A DNA stretch of 64,000 nt from Gracilariopsis chorda (taxonomy: Eukaryota; Rhodophyta; Florideophyceae; Gracilariales; Gracilariaceae), in contig NBIV01000001.1 in assembly GCA_003194525.1 (NCBI GenBank), positions 1-64,000 of the forward strand, given 5' to 3'. The translations under genes were made by a program, and so were the position numbers. Position 1 is the stretch's first letter, and each line of letters starts with the position of its first letter. Below are positions 53,633-63,016 of this stretch, one piece after another. The notes under the pieces were generated by a model. That model did no database searches, was not told the origin of the DNA, and saw only the letters and a list, made by a program, of their open reading frames with translations.

Positions 53633-54724
53633 TCAGAAGTGCAACGAAGAATGAGTGGCGGCGGCAGAAGGCAAAGAAGAGGCGCAAAGCTGAGCAGGCG
53701 CGGGTGACGAAGGTGAAGAATCATGCGGCAACTGCGGAGAATGGTGATTTAACAGCTCACGTTCATGATCCGGAGCAGCTGTAGCACGTTCCATGGTGTA
53801 CTTCCTGCGGCCTCGCTTGAAGACCCAAACGTCGCCGGCACCGCGTGTTGGCGATGCGCGTCCCGACCGAAAAGCCTTCTTGACGATGATGACGCCAAGC
53901 CATTCGGACCCCAAACCAGCGTAGTGAGCGCCTCTGCCGTTGAAGGAATCGAGCTGGAGCCAGGCATCTGCGGCGACGCATTGCAGTCGTGACGGCACAT
54001 CCGGGGTGCAACATACCACTATTACAGCGGCGTACAGACGGGCCAACGCTCGCAGGCGGGCGAGGAGTTCGGCGAGCGTGATTTGGTTTGTGGCGGCGTG
54101 GGCGGCTTGCATGAGGGCGGGGGACACATCAGTGATTAGAACGCGGGCGAGATGACGGGTTGCGGCTGCTTTTTGAAGGTGGGTGCGAACGGCGTGCAGC
54201 AACAGCGCCGGAGACGCGGAAAAGGCGTGCGACTGAAGCGGGGTGAAGAGCGCAGAAGGGGCGATGGCGGCGGGGCGACTCAAATCAAAGTGCAGCGCCT
54301 GCGGCTGCGGAGAGGGGGGGGACGGTTGCGGGCGGAGTGAGGCGGGGTGATTTGCGTATCTCCACGCAATGGACATGGCGGCGGCGGGGCGCGGGGCGGC
54401 GGGCGCGGGGTGGGCGGGGCGCGGGGCGAGGGAGGGGATTGCGGCGACCATGGGCGGCACGGAGTTGGCGAAGGAGGCGAGCAAGACGGCGTGGTCGTGG
54501 GCGAGCCCCTGGGCGATGACGTAGTTGCAGAGCGCGCGGTGGTACGACGTGGGACTGTCGGCGGTGAGAACGGTGAGCGAGCCGAGCGCCAGCCCGCCGC
54601 CAAGCGCGACGTCGACGGGCCGCAGCCCCCACGAGGTGGTGAGGCGGGCGGAGGCGGGCGACGCGCGCACGCCGGGCGGCAGCGCGGCGGCGTGCGCGGC
54701 GGCGCGCCGTTTGTGGAAGCTCAT
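53633..54724 (-). CDS. ELP4: Elongator complex subunit 4 (ELP4)
   Basis: A 363-residue protein from MSFHKRRAAA; the frame is open further upstream into a duplicated segment, not counted. ELP4 with ELP5 and ELP6 forms the RecA-like hexameric ring of Elongator, needed for the cm5/mcm5 modification of wobble uridine in tRNA. Matching parts are LPPGVRASPASARLTTSWGL, DVALGGGLALGSLTVL (cf. the LDNVLGGGLAVGTL region), SYHRALCNYVIAQGLAHDHA, MSIAWRYANHP (the ELP4 M-x-IAWRY hallmark) and HFDLSRP. The P-loop is degenerate, as in known ELP4. The end is disordered and Ser/Ala/Pro-rich. Confidence 0.85.
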   Translation of the reverse strand: MSFHKRRAAAHAAALPPGVRASPASARLTTSWGLRPVDVALGGGLALGSLTVLTADSPTSYHRALCNYVIAQGLAHDHAVLLASFANSVPPMVAAIPSLAPRPAHPAPAAPRPAAAMSIAWRYANHPASLRPQPSPPSPQPQALHFDLSRPAAIAPSALFTPLQSHAFSASPALLLHAVRTHLQKAAATRHLARVLITDVSPALMQAAHAATNQITLAELLARLRALARLYAAVIVVCCTPDVPSRLQCVAADAWLQLDSFNGRGAHYAGLGSEWLGVIIVKKAFRSGRASPTRGAGDVWVFKRGRRKYTMERATAAPDHERELLNHHSPQLPHDSSPSSPAPAQLCASSLPSAAATHSSLHF

Positions 54725-56157
54725 GTCTCGGCGGCGGGGGTCGGGGTCGGGGTCGCGCTCAAGATGGAGATAGTTGATGAATAATGTGATAATGGCGATA
54801 GATGACACGTACACAAGAGTATGAGCAGCGATGAACATTGCAACCGTAGGTGTAGATTCAGCTAATTGCATACTCCAGCGAAAGAGCTGTACCGCCGTCT
54901 GCTTATAAAAGATATACATATCATTATTGTCACTTTGTCTGCTAGTCGACTTAAAACTGCATACGGTTGTTGCTTGAACTTCTGACATGTGGTCGATGTT
55001 CATTGTCGTAAACGCAGTGTGAGAACGTTCAGCTAAGCTTAAACAACAAATGCGGCACAAGTCTGCCGGGAGCTTCTCTTAGCTCCGGTACATTGGTGGG
55101 TTTGTATAAGGTTACCTACGCGACCTTTGGGTTACTTGGGGCTTCACGTCCTGGACTCTGGACCTTCGTTATTGTACGTGTTTAGCTGACAATATACGTG
55201 TTCCGGCTTTTGGAACTACGGAAAGAGTACGTAATCGACAACGGTATCGCTCACCCCGCTCGTACTAGGAGCAACAGCACTCAAGCGGCACTACCACGTG
55301 CGCACGTGGGTCGGCCACACGCGCGCCGCTTTACAACTCACAGTGGCACTTGCTGAGATAGTTGAGCAATAATGTGATAATGGCGATAGATGACACGTAC
55401 ACAACGGTATGCGCAGCGATGAACATTGCAACCGTAGGTGTAGAATCAGCTAATTGCATACTCCAGCGAAAGAGCTGTACCGCCGTCTGCTTATAAAAGA
55501 TATACATATCATTATTGTCACTTTGTCTGCTAGTCGACTTATACTGCATACGGTATCGCTCACCCCGCTCGTACTAGGAGCAACAGCACTCAAGCGGCGC
55601 CGCCACGTGCGCACGTGGGTCGGCCACACGCGCGCCGCTTTACAGCTTACAGTGGCCCCAACACGTGGGCACGTGGAGCGGCCAGAGACGTGCCGCTTTA
55701 CAGCTTACAGTGGCGCCAACACAGGCGGCGCTTTACAGCCTACAGTGGCGCAGCACGTGGCGCTGGCAATCCCTGACCTGCGCCCGCGTGGCGCGCGTCT
55801 CCGCCGCCAAACGGCCATGCACACTTTGCGCGCTGATGAAGCGAGCGAGCCGCAAGCGCGCGCGCAGTGTGTGCTGTTGTTCGCCCACCCTCGCCCGCCA
55901 GCCGCCCCACCTCCCCCCCCGCCACCGTCCACCGTCCACCGTCTGTTCACCTGTCCCCAAGCATCCACCGTCCGACACCGCGTCCCACTCCCCCCCCCCC
56001 CCCACCAGCCCCCCAAAATGCCCCGCGCCTCCCTTTCCAGTCGATCGCGGCAGCACCCGCCCCGCCCCCAGAACAAGCGCCACATCCCCCTGTTCACCCC
56101 CCCTCCTCCGCCCAAGCGCCGCCCTACATCGGTCGATACACCTCCGTCTACAAAGAC
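54725..56157. promoter_or_regulatory. Divergent region between ELP4 and sulfotransferase 2
   Basis: Holds the duplication above, then a C-rich leader with a run of C near 55990. An ATG frame at 56018 in another phase is a compositional shadow. Confidence 0.45.
54769..55740. repeat. Partial segmental duplication with tandem minirepeats
   Basis: Segment R1 (54769-54965) recurs at 55362-55555 with about 10 differences. Segment R2 (about 55243-55355) recurs at about 55551-55660. In the first copy R1 and R2 are separated by 278 bp (54967-55244) that the second copy lacks; the insert is bordered by ACGG on both sides. R2 ends in a word (CGCTTTACAGCTTACAGTGGC type) that repeats about four times to 55750. 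The R2 part also holds CACGTGCGCACGTG and CACGTGGGCACGTG (doubled E/G-box cores). Confidence 0.88.
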
Positions 56158-57600
56158 ATGCCGCTTCCCTCCCCCATCACCGCCAAGAAACGACACCACC
56201 TCGTGTCCTCCCTTCGCCGCTCCATGCCCACCTACGCGCTCTTGTGCACCGTTGCGTTGGCCTTTTTTGTGTTTGGAGTCCTCTTTTCCCACAGCGTGTC
56301 CTCCATGTTCGACGCCTCCTCCCCGCAGCACTTCGGCTTGCCCACGCGCAATCTCAATTTGCTCAACCACGCCGCCAATCGCCCCGCTGCAGCACCGCAT
56401 CAGCGCCCTCACATCGACGCTGCCGCCCATATTGAGCAGCACTCCGTCCCGGAGCACCCTGCCGAACACCCCCACCAACAGCACACCGCTCACAACGCAC
56501 CGCCCGCCGCCGCCGCTCAACACCGTGACAGCGATAACCCGCCGCCCGATTGCTGCGTCGGAATGTGGAGGTCTTGGCCCATATCTCAGCACTATGATTA
56601 CACCCATTTGCATCAAGTGGCCACTCACCTCAATTTCACAAACAACACCTTGCTCAATTACTTCCACATGCATAAAACGGGAGGCGTGACCACCAAGGTC
56701 GAGGTCATGGTCTTGATTCGACGCTATGAAAACCGAATTCAGATGACCACCGCCAATCGCCCGCTCACCGTCATTGAAACCTGCTATCAGCAGAACTACA
56801 CCGATCCAGAGCACAACCGTTTGGAAAGTACATGGCACTGCGATTTTGGCCAGGTTGAGGGCTTCACACCTCACAAACTTGCCACCATCGACATGGTCAT
56901 GGGGCACCAGTACTGGGAGGAAGGCTGCGAAACGTACTTTGGTCCAATTCGGGACGTCAAGCATTTCTCCATCTTTCGTCACCCGCTGGCCAGGAAGCTC
57001 AGCTTTTTCTATCACTTCTTTGTGCGAAACTTGCAGCGCGATGAAAATCACGTCAGCAAAGACGAGGTCATTGCCTTCTTATTGGGTGATGGCATGCCTG
57101 AGAACGACGCACTCACCCGTGATGCTGGGCCCAATTATTACGCTTCCCGAATGATTTCAGATGGTGTTACGGGCTTTGTCAACCATCGATATGTCATTCC
57201 AAAGCACAAGGAGGAAGAAGCTATTGCCAATGTGCTGCATAAACTGCAGAACAAGTACGCGTTTGTGGGCCTGCAGTTGCAGCCCGAGGCGTCGCAGTGT
57301 ATGTTACAGAAGATGGTGCAGGTGTTTGCGCATGTGCATGGCTTGGACAAGATGTACGGCACGCCAAAACTGTCTGAAAGCAAGAAGAGACTCAACACGG
57401 GGGGCTACCCGTGGACGCCGAGAAAGATCTGGGGCGTTATGACGGCGGAACAACGCCAACGATATAGAGAGGTTGAGCGCGTTGACCTGGCCATTTACGA
57501 TCATGTGGTTCAACGCTTCAAGGAGGATCTTAAGGCGTTTGCTTGTGAACACCGCGTGCATCATGATCAATGGATTGAAGACCGCTTCGATGACCTTTGA
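56158..57600 (+). CDS. Golgi carbohydrate sulfotransferase, second family
   Basis: A 480-residue type II membrane protein; start is the only in-frame ATG before the anchor (upstream frame opens on GTG). A cytoplasmic basic tail is followed by a signal anchor at 26-45 (YALLCTVALAFFVFGVLF), then a His/Pro/Ala-rich stem. The PAPS motif FHMHKTGGVT (about 169-178) is of the heparan-2/6-O-sulfotransferase or uronyl-sulfotransferase kind (H-x-PKTGGT), and the 3'-phosphate site is FRHPLARKLSFFYHF (about 272-286). It differs in sequence and motifs from the other sulfotransferase at 50843-51988, so the two are not recent duplicates. Acceptor unknown; wall polysaccharide is plausible. Confidence 0.88.
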   Translation: MPLPSPITAKKRHHLVSSLRRSMPTYALLCTVALAFFVFGVLFSHSVSSMFDASSPQHFGLPTRNLNLLNHAANRPAAAPHQRPHIDAAAHIEQHSVPEHPAEHPHQQHTAHNAPPAAAAQHRDSDNPPPDCCVGMWRSWPISQHYDYTHLHQVATHLNFTNNTLLNYFHMHKTGGVTTKVEVMVLIRRYENRIQMTTANRPLTVIETCYQQNYTDPEHNRLESTWHCDFGQVEGFTPHKLATIDMVMGHQYWEEGCETYFGPIRDVKHFSIFRHPLARKLSFFYHFFVRNLQRDENHVSKDEVIAFLLGDGMPENDALTRDAGPNYYASRMISDGVTGFVNHRYVIPKHKEEEAIANVLHKLQNKYAFVGLQLQPEASQCMLQKMVQVFAHVHGLDKMYGTPKLSESKKRLNTGGYPWTPRKIWGVMTAEQRQRYREVERVDLAIYDHVVQRFKEDLKAFACEHRVHHDQWIEDRFDDL

Positions 57601-57895
57601 TGCTCCGCGCCTTGTGTCTATTATAACTTCATTTGGAGATTTCAATTTTTTTCCTCGGTGGTATGTGCCCTGTATAGCAAACTCTTATACTGTAGTCGAC
57701 ATGAATATCGTTCTGTGACGCACGGAACCGCTTTTTGTCCAACGTTGTGGTCGTTGCTTAGATACGCCACCTTCGTTTTACCCTTGTACACCCGCTCGCA
57801 CGTACCCACTTGATCCTCTAAACCGCCAATCTTCCGCACAATACCATACACGGCTTGCGCTCTTTCCTCCTTTTGCCCTGCGCCCTTTGAGCAAC

Positions 57896-59577
57896 ATGGG
57901 TTCCTTCTTGTCCAAGCCTGCGCAACCGTCTTCCAATCAGCAGCAGCTCACCACCGCCAATCACCCCTCCCGCAAGCGCTCAGTCGCTCCACATCCCGAC
58001 ACAACTCCCACCAAAAAGCGCCGCCCATCCGTACATAATCCCGCCCAAAATTCCGCAGTCGTCGCGCCCATCAACGCAAAGCCAGCCGAACGACGCCAAT
58101 TGGAAGATCGTGAAGAAGATATTCGCTCAACCGTTGCCGTAGACGCCCCCGTCAAGTCTCAGCATCTGTTACGTGTTCGCCGCGCACACGATGGCACGCT
58201 CTCCCTTGATACTGGCGGTGTCCCGCTTTACTCCCCGCAGTTTTTTGACAACCTGTTTGAATCGGCCCGCGTCAGGTTGCCCACGACCGACACATTATCT
58301 GCTCGTCTGGCTATGCGCGATGATCAGCTCAATTTTCTCGACTTTGGACTGCGGAAGCGGCTCAGAAAGCGCAACGTTGATTTACCGCGTAGTAAACAGT
58401 TGTTTCCGCAATGGAATGAACAGCGCTTTGAGGCGGGCACGTTGGAGGGTGCCATTGGCATTCCAGATACAACCAGAATTGATATGAGAGGAAAGTTGTA
58501 TCTCGCCCCGCTCACCACGGTTGGAAATTTACCGTTTCGGCGCTTATGTAAACGACTGGGCGCGGATGTCACCTGCGGCGAAATGGCTCTTGCTGCCAAT
58601 TTGTTACAGGGTCAGAACAGTGAGTGGGCTTTATTGCGACGCCATAAAAGCGAAGACGTTTTCGGCGTGCAGATTGCTGGATCTAATGTGGAAACTGTGT
58701 CGCGCGCTGCGGAGTTGGTTGCGAGGGAGTGCGAAATTGATTTCTTGGAACTGAACGCGGGTTGTCCTATTGACATTGTGTTTAACAAGGGCGCTGGATG
58801 TAGTCTTATGCAACGCCGCAGCAAGTTCAGAAAGATGGTGTGGGGCGTTTCGAATGTGATGGATGTTCCTTTAGGGGTGAAGATTCGCACGGGCGTTTCT
58901 ACCCGAAGTAGAAATGCGCATGAGTTGATTCCGGATTTGGCGGCTGCTGGCGCGGGTTGGGTGACTGTGCATGGGAGGTCTAGAAAACAACGGTACTCTA
59001 AACTGGCGGACTGGGGGTACATTATGAATGAATGTGCGCCTGCTGCGCGGCGTGCCGGGGTGCCACTTCTTGGTAATGGTGATGTTTATAACTGGCGTGA
59101 TGCGGTTCGGTTTTTTGAGGGCGAGGAGTACGACGGGTGCGGCGTTGATAGTGTGATGATTGCACGGGGGGCGCTCATAAAACCTTGGCTGTTTACGGAG
59201 ATTAAGGAAAGGCGTTGCTGGGATATTCGCAGCACCGAGCGATTGGAGTTGTACAAGGAGTATGTACGGTATGGACTGGATCATTGGGGCGGGGATGAAC
59301 GGGGGTTGAAAAGACAAGAAAGTTCTTGTTGGAATGGTTGTCGTTTTTGTATCGTTACGTGCCGGTCGGGATTGTTGAAGGGGGGAGCGATACTGTTGTT
59401 ACGATGTCTCATAGGGCGCCTTTTTTCCGCGGACGCGATGAACTTGAGACTCTGCTGGGATCGTCTCGTAGTGAGGACTGGGTGCGAATTACTGAGATTT
59501 TGCTGGGAAAGACGCCTGAGGGGTTCAAGTTTGTTCCTCGACATAAGAGTAACGCTTGGGAGGCTTCAGGCTCGTGA
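57896..59577 (+). CDS. DUS3: tRNA-dihydrouridine47 synthase (DUS3-like), one-base frame break
   Basis: DUS3 reduces uridine-47 of tRNA with NAD(P)H and FMN. The start is MGSFLSKPAQP. The N-terminal 150 residues are disordered with KKRRPS. The TIM barrel follows: YLAPLTTVGNLPFRRLCKRL, then CGEMALAANLLQG, and the catalytic Cys in LNAGCPIDIVFNKGAG. Then GVKIRTGV, TVHGRSRKQRYS and LGNGDVYNW. After LDHWGGDERG the frame changes: the family C-terminus (LLEWLSFLYRYVPVG, then WVRITEILLGKTPEGF) is encoded one base over, to a stop at 59577. The switch is at the G5 run 59301-59305; the length from ATG to stop is 1682 nt, one short of a multiple of three. A homopolymer sequencing error or a true frameshift both fit. 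No CCCH zinc finger is seen. Confidence 0.88.
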
Positions 59578-60187
59578 GCTGATTTTATTTATTTATGAAG
59601 ATGGACGGAGACTGAAGGAGAGGCAACGCTAACGGCAAAGATACCGAAGGTGGATGTCGGAAACACCGGCTTGGGGGATAGCAGTGTGGGGTTTGGATAG
59701 AGTTAAGGGTTACCCTTATACACGGGAATGGTGTCGATGAGGACGCGGCTCGAGGGTTTGTCCACCGATGTGACCACCAGACAAGACAATTACCTATCAT
59801 ATACCTTGTTGCCCTTACGCAATTAATTCCGTACCCTTCGCAAGAGCAGAACTGACACAAATTTGAGCATCGCATCGAATATCCTTGTCACACCGTCAGC
59901 CTGCTCGGGTGCGTCCGCTCCCTGGCCGTGGCTTTCCGAATCGCGGCAAGCCAAGTTGCGTAGTAAACGGTAACCCTTAACCCTTTACCCTTGTACTACC
60001 AACGATAGCTGCTACACGCAACTACTGCAGCGCTTGCTACGACGTCGCGTCTTCCTCGCCCCCTCGCCGCGCCGCGCTAGCCTACGCGTGCTCCGCTGCG
60101 CAGAGTCATGCGCTCGTTCCCATCCACCGTCTCTGTCGCAACACTTTTGAAGCGCATGCGGCTTTCACGCTGCCCGCACCCGCCATC
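59578..60187. other. Intergenic with telomere-like words
   Basis: About 600 bp before the MFSD5-like gene. GGTAACCCTTAACCCTTTAC lies at about 59970-59989 and AAGGGTTACCCTTA at about 59705. Related words occur at 14971-14990. No gene. Confidence 0.5.
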
Positions 60188-61537
60188 ATGTACCAACTTT
60201 CCTTCTGCGCCGCCGTGTCAGCAACCGTACTGACGCACTTTCTCACGCGTCGATCTTCGCCAACACCCTCCTCCAAGCATCAGATACAGGCCGATGCAGA
60301 CCATTCCTTTCGTTCCTTCCAAGCCAACTATCTGCTTGTGTATCTGCTTGCGGTGGCCGCAGACTGGGTTCAGGGCCCTTATGTATACGCACTGTACTCT
60401 CACTACGGATTTGCAAAGACGCATATCGCCCGTCTTTACATTGCTGGTTTTGCTTCTTCAGCCGTCTTTGGAACGTTCGTCGCATCCGTTGCCGATAAGT
60501 TTGGTCGTCGCAACAATGCGCTTGTGTATTGTCTCACCTATGTATTGTCCTGCGCCACAAAGCACTCCTCAAACTTTTGGATGCTCTTGTTGGGACGCCT
60601 GTTAGGTGGTGTGGCATACTCCATTCTGTTCTCTGCATTTGAGGCGTGGATGGTTTATGAACATCACCACAGAGGTTTTGATTCGTCTCAACTGGGCATA
60701 ACTTTTGCGCGTGCACAGTTTGGAAACGGAATTATTGCGATTGCGTCCGGGCAGGTGGCGGGCTGGTTTGCTCATCATTATGGAAAGGTCATGCCCTTTG
60801 ACGTTTCGATCGTCGTTTTGCTTGTTTTAGCGCTCATTTTGGCAACAACTTGGACTGAGAACTATGGTGATGCGCAGCAGAGCGTAAGAGGGGGTTTCGC
60901 ACGAGCATGGACCTCGTTGCTTTCAGACGAGAAGATTGTGTTGCTCGGTGTAAGTCAGGCCGCGTTTGAAGGTGCAATGTACACTTTCACCTTTGTTTGG
61001 ACGCCTGCGTTACAGACAGCAGAGGGTCAAGTAGGAGAGATTCCCCACGGCACAATCTTCTCAACATTCATGGCAGCTACCATGATTGGAAGCAATTTAT
61101 TTGCGTACTGGCAGCGACACATGAAGGTGGAGCTGTTGATGCGAAACGTTTTTATTGTGGCTGCTGTGGTGTTCATGGTCACCACGATCTCAGACGAGAT
61201 TGAAGTTGTATACGGTGGTTTCTTCGTGTTTGAGATTCTGTGCGGAATATACTTCCCTGGAATGGCGACTATGAGAGCACCTTACATACCGGAGGAAAGT
61301 CGTAGTGCGCTGCTGAATTTTTTCCGCATTCCACTTAACTTGATCGTTGTAGTTGCCTTGTACGAGGATCTTGAAGTACGAACGGTGTTTGCATTATGCG
61401 CCTGCTTGATGATCATCGCGGTTATCAGTCAACAGCGTCTTATGCGACTGGTGCGATACGCTCCTTGTGAGGAGGGTGATGTGGAAGAGGCAGCGAGCTG
61501 TAAGACGAGTAAGAACGATGACGAGGACCATTGCTGA
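60188..61537 (+). CDS. MFSD5: MFS transporter, molybdate-anion/MFSD5 type
   Basis: A 449-residue membrane protein with about 12 helices. The N-terminal half has AADWVQGPYVYALYSHYGF, typical of the MFSD5/MOT2 family, and the MFS loop motif VADKFGRRN. Later come EAWMVYEHHHRGF and GNGIIAIASGQVAGWFAHHYG, again family hallmarks, and a C-terminal GIYFPGMATMRAPYIPEESRSALLNFFRIPLNLIVV. Chlamydomonas MOT2 of this family takes up molybdate; other members are orphans. N-terminus hydrophobic, C-terminus acidic and cytosolic. ATG start, single exon. Confidence 0.92.
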   Translation: MYQLSFCAAVSATVLTHFLTRRSSPTPSSKHQIQADADHSFRSFQANYLLVYLLAVAADWVQGPYVYALYSHYGFAKTHIARLYIAGFASSAVFGTFVASVADKFGRRNNALVYCLTYVLSCATKHSSNFWMLLLGRLLGGVAYSILFSAFEAWMVYEHHHRGFDSSQLGITFARAQFGNGIIAIASGQVAGWFAHHYGKVMPFDVSIVVLLVLALILATTWTENYGDAQQSVRGGFARAWTSLLSDEKIVLLGVSQAAFEGAMYTFTFVWTPALQTAEGQVGEIPHGTIFSTFMAATMIGSNLFAYWQRHMKVELLMRNVFIVAAVVFMVTTISDEIEVVYGGFFVFEILCGIYFPGMATMRAPYIPEESRSALLNFFRIPLNLIVVVALYEDLEVRTVFALCACLMIIAVISQQRLMRLVRYAPCEEGDVEEAASCKTSKNDDEDHC

Positions 61538-61895
61538 GTAGCTTGTTTTTATTTGTTTGTGTGTTCAATATATCCATGTATGTATGGTGGGGTGGGCTGT
61601 GCACCCGCCACCATCACGAGTTTGACTCTTAAACTCTATGATTTGACTTGTATTCTTCCGCGAGGTGATACCTGGGCTTGTGTCGGGTTCAAGCTGTGTC
61701 CGTTCGCGGTTTTGAGGTTTGTGAAAGAATTGCAGTGCGAAACAAAGGATTACACTTATAGCTTGAATCCGTTGCACCATCAATTGCGTTCGGATGGTGT
61801 GGAACGAAGTTTGGGCAGAACAACAGAGTATGGCCTGATGGTTCAAGTGACAAGAGTTAATGTCAACCATTTGCGACCGTTTGCAAAACAAGTCA
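61538..61895. other. Intergenic between two convergent genes
   Basis: 358 bp between the MFS stop and the LSM5 stop. No gene; a longer frame on each strand lacks coding character. Confidence 0.5.
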
Positions 61896-62279
61896 TCAAC
61901 ATGGCACACTTTTTTCCGGACCCTCTGACCCAGGAACAAGCAAGCAAACGTTGCTACCGTTAAGAAGAATCTTTTCAAGCTGTTTCTTAGAAGTGCCCTC
62001 CGCAGAATACTCGTATTCCGTAACATCCTCAAGAATCTATCATGACAGGGACATAGTATCACGCGCGGTCAGAGCTCGGTGCTTTGTGAACATGGGATTG
62101 AAGGAAACGGAGTATTGAGACTCTGTACGTACCATATTGACAAACTCGTCGAAACCGCGCAGAGTTCCGACTAGTTCCTTCTCGCCGCGCATTATAATCC
62201 ATATGCGGCTTCCGATGCATTTGTCTACGAGTTCTAGCGGGAGGATTTGCGGGACCGGGTTGGAGTGTTTGGAAGACAT
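61896..62279 (-). CDS. LSM5: LSM5, U6 snRNA / mRNA decay Sm-like protein, two exons
   Basis: Exon 1 runs 62279-62133 (49 codons: [20 protein letters not shown] and on, to FDEFVNM), the intron 62132-62037 (96 bp; donor GTACGT, acceptor GATAG), exon 2 62036-61896 (46 codons and stop). The 95-residue product shows Sm1 ([31 protein letters not shown]) and Sm2 ([16 protein letters not shown]), as in LSM5 ([28 protein letters not shown]). LSM5 works in the LSM2-8 ring on U6 snRNA in the nucleus and in LSM1-7 in cytoplasmic decay. The join keeps frame and both halves match, so the model is firm. The exon 2 product is [14 protein letters not shown] and on. Confidence 0.95.
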
Positions 62280-62689
62280 TTCTGTGACGACGAGCCGGGC
62301 GCAGGCTGGGCTCCAGCATCCCGCAGGCACATCAAGGGGACCGCTTCACGGCCGTGCTCAAGGATACCAAGGGTACAGTTGGTAACCCGGCTTGCAGTGG
62401 GCACGAGTGCAGATGCCTGCACTCCGTGGCATGAGTGCGCGCGCCGGTTGCTACAGTACGTAGGTCCAGAGTCTGAACTCCAGACCCGTTCAGAGAATCA
62501 GGGTGGATGCGTTCTGATTGCCCGTAGGGTGATTGGTCAAGGGCCTGGCTATCACCACGCCAACATGTTCGAAGCGGAGTTGGGAGATGCGGCGAGTAAG
62601 CAAGAGGCGTAACAAGTCGAAAAGTTAGACTACGCGTTTACTCAAGAGCAGCGAAAGAAACGAAGAAAGGGGACGAAACGCTAACTGGG
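62280..62689. other. Upstream region of LSM5 and 3' side of the Stum-like gene
   Basis: A longer plus-strand frame (62247-62612) overlaps LSM5 and has no recognisable domain. A TACCAAGGGTACAGTTGGTA near-palindrome lies at 62366-62385. Confidence 0.4.
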
Positions 62690-63016
62690 TTACGAGGCCT
62701 GCTGCACAGCGGCCTCACCCACGAGTGGCGTTTCCTCGTCAGTAGCGGAGGTCGGCGTTTCATCGGCAGTGGAATGCTTCCTGTACAAACGAATGCTCCA
62801 TGCAATTGCCCAGAAGAAACCCAATCCGAGTAGCGGAGAGGTGAGAAGTTGCAAGATGCCCACAAAGACGGTTTCATTCATGCACTCGGTGCCGAGAAAC
62901 GCGGAGATAATTGTTCCCACTCCCGGCGCGAATACGTTGATGGCTAGAATTACTAGCGCCGCTGTGGAGCTCAGTCCGCGCGGCATACCGCTGTACACCT
63001 GCTCGGGGATCTTCAT
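62690..63016 (-). CDS. Stum/SPEC3-family small membrane protein
   Basis: A 108-residue protein from MKIPEQVYSGMP; the longer open frame begins upstream in an unlikely basic/aromatic leader. Two hydrophobic segments: VILAINVFAPGVGTIISAFL (about 20-39) and FVGILQLLTSPLLGLGFFWA (about 50-69), followed by WSIRLYRKH and an acidic tail DEETPLVGEA. The N-P-G-x-GT-x-x-SAFLG and GILQ-x-LT-x-P-LL pattern is that of the SPEC3/Stum family, small two-helix membrane proteins known mainly in animals and protists, with a role in mechanosensing reported for Drosophila Stum. In this organism the role is unknown. A G17 homopolymer lies right upstream (63031-63047). Confidence 0.75.
   Translation of the reverse strand: MKIPEQVYSGMPRGLSSTAALVILAINVFAPGVGTIISAFLGTECMNETVFVGILQLLTSPLLGLGFFWAIAWSIRLYRKHSTADETPTSATDEETPLVGEAAVQQAS

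Noticed and set aside
55454-56689. 411-residue Pro/Thr-rich plus frame and its 448-residue minus counterpart
   Set aside because: They overlap the sulfotransferase in other phases. The sulfotransferase frame carries PAPS motifs and a membrane anchor.
61553-62062. Plus frame of 136 and minus frame of 165 residues
   Set aside because: LSM5 exon 2 and its intron explain the minus strand. No domain was seen in either frame.
62247-62612. 121-residue plus frame beside LSM5
   Set aside because: It overlaps LSM5 exon 1 antisense, shows no domain, and the ATG-less start is weak.
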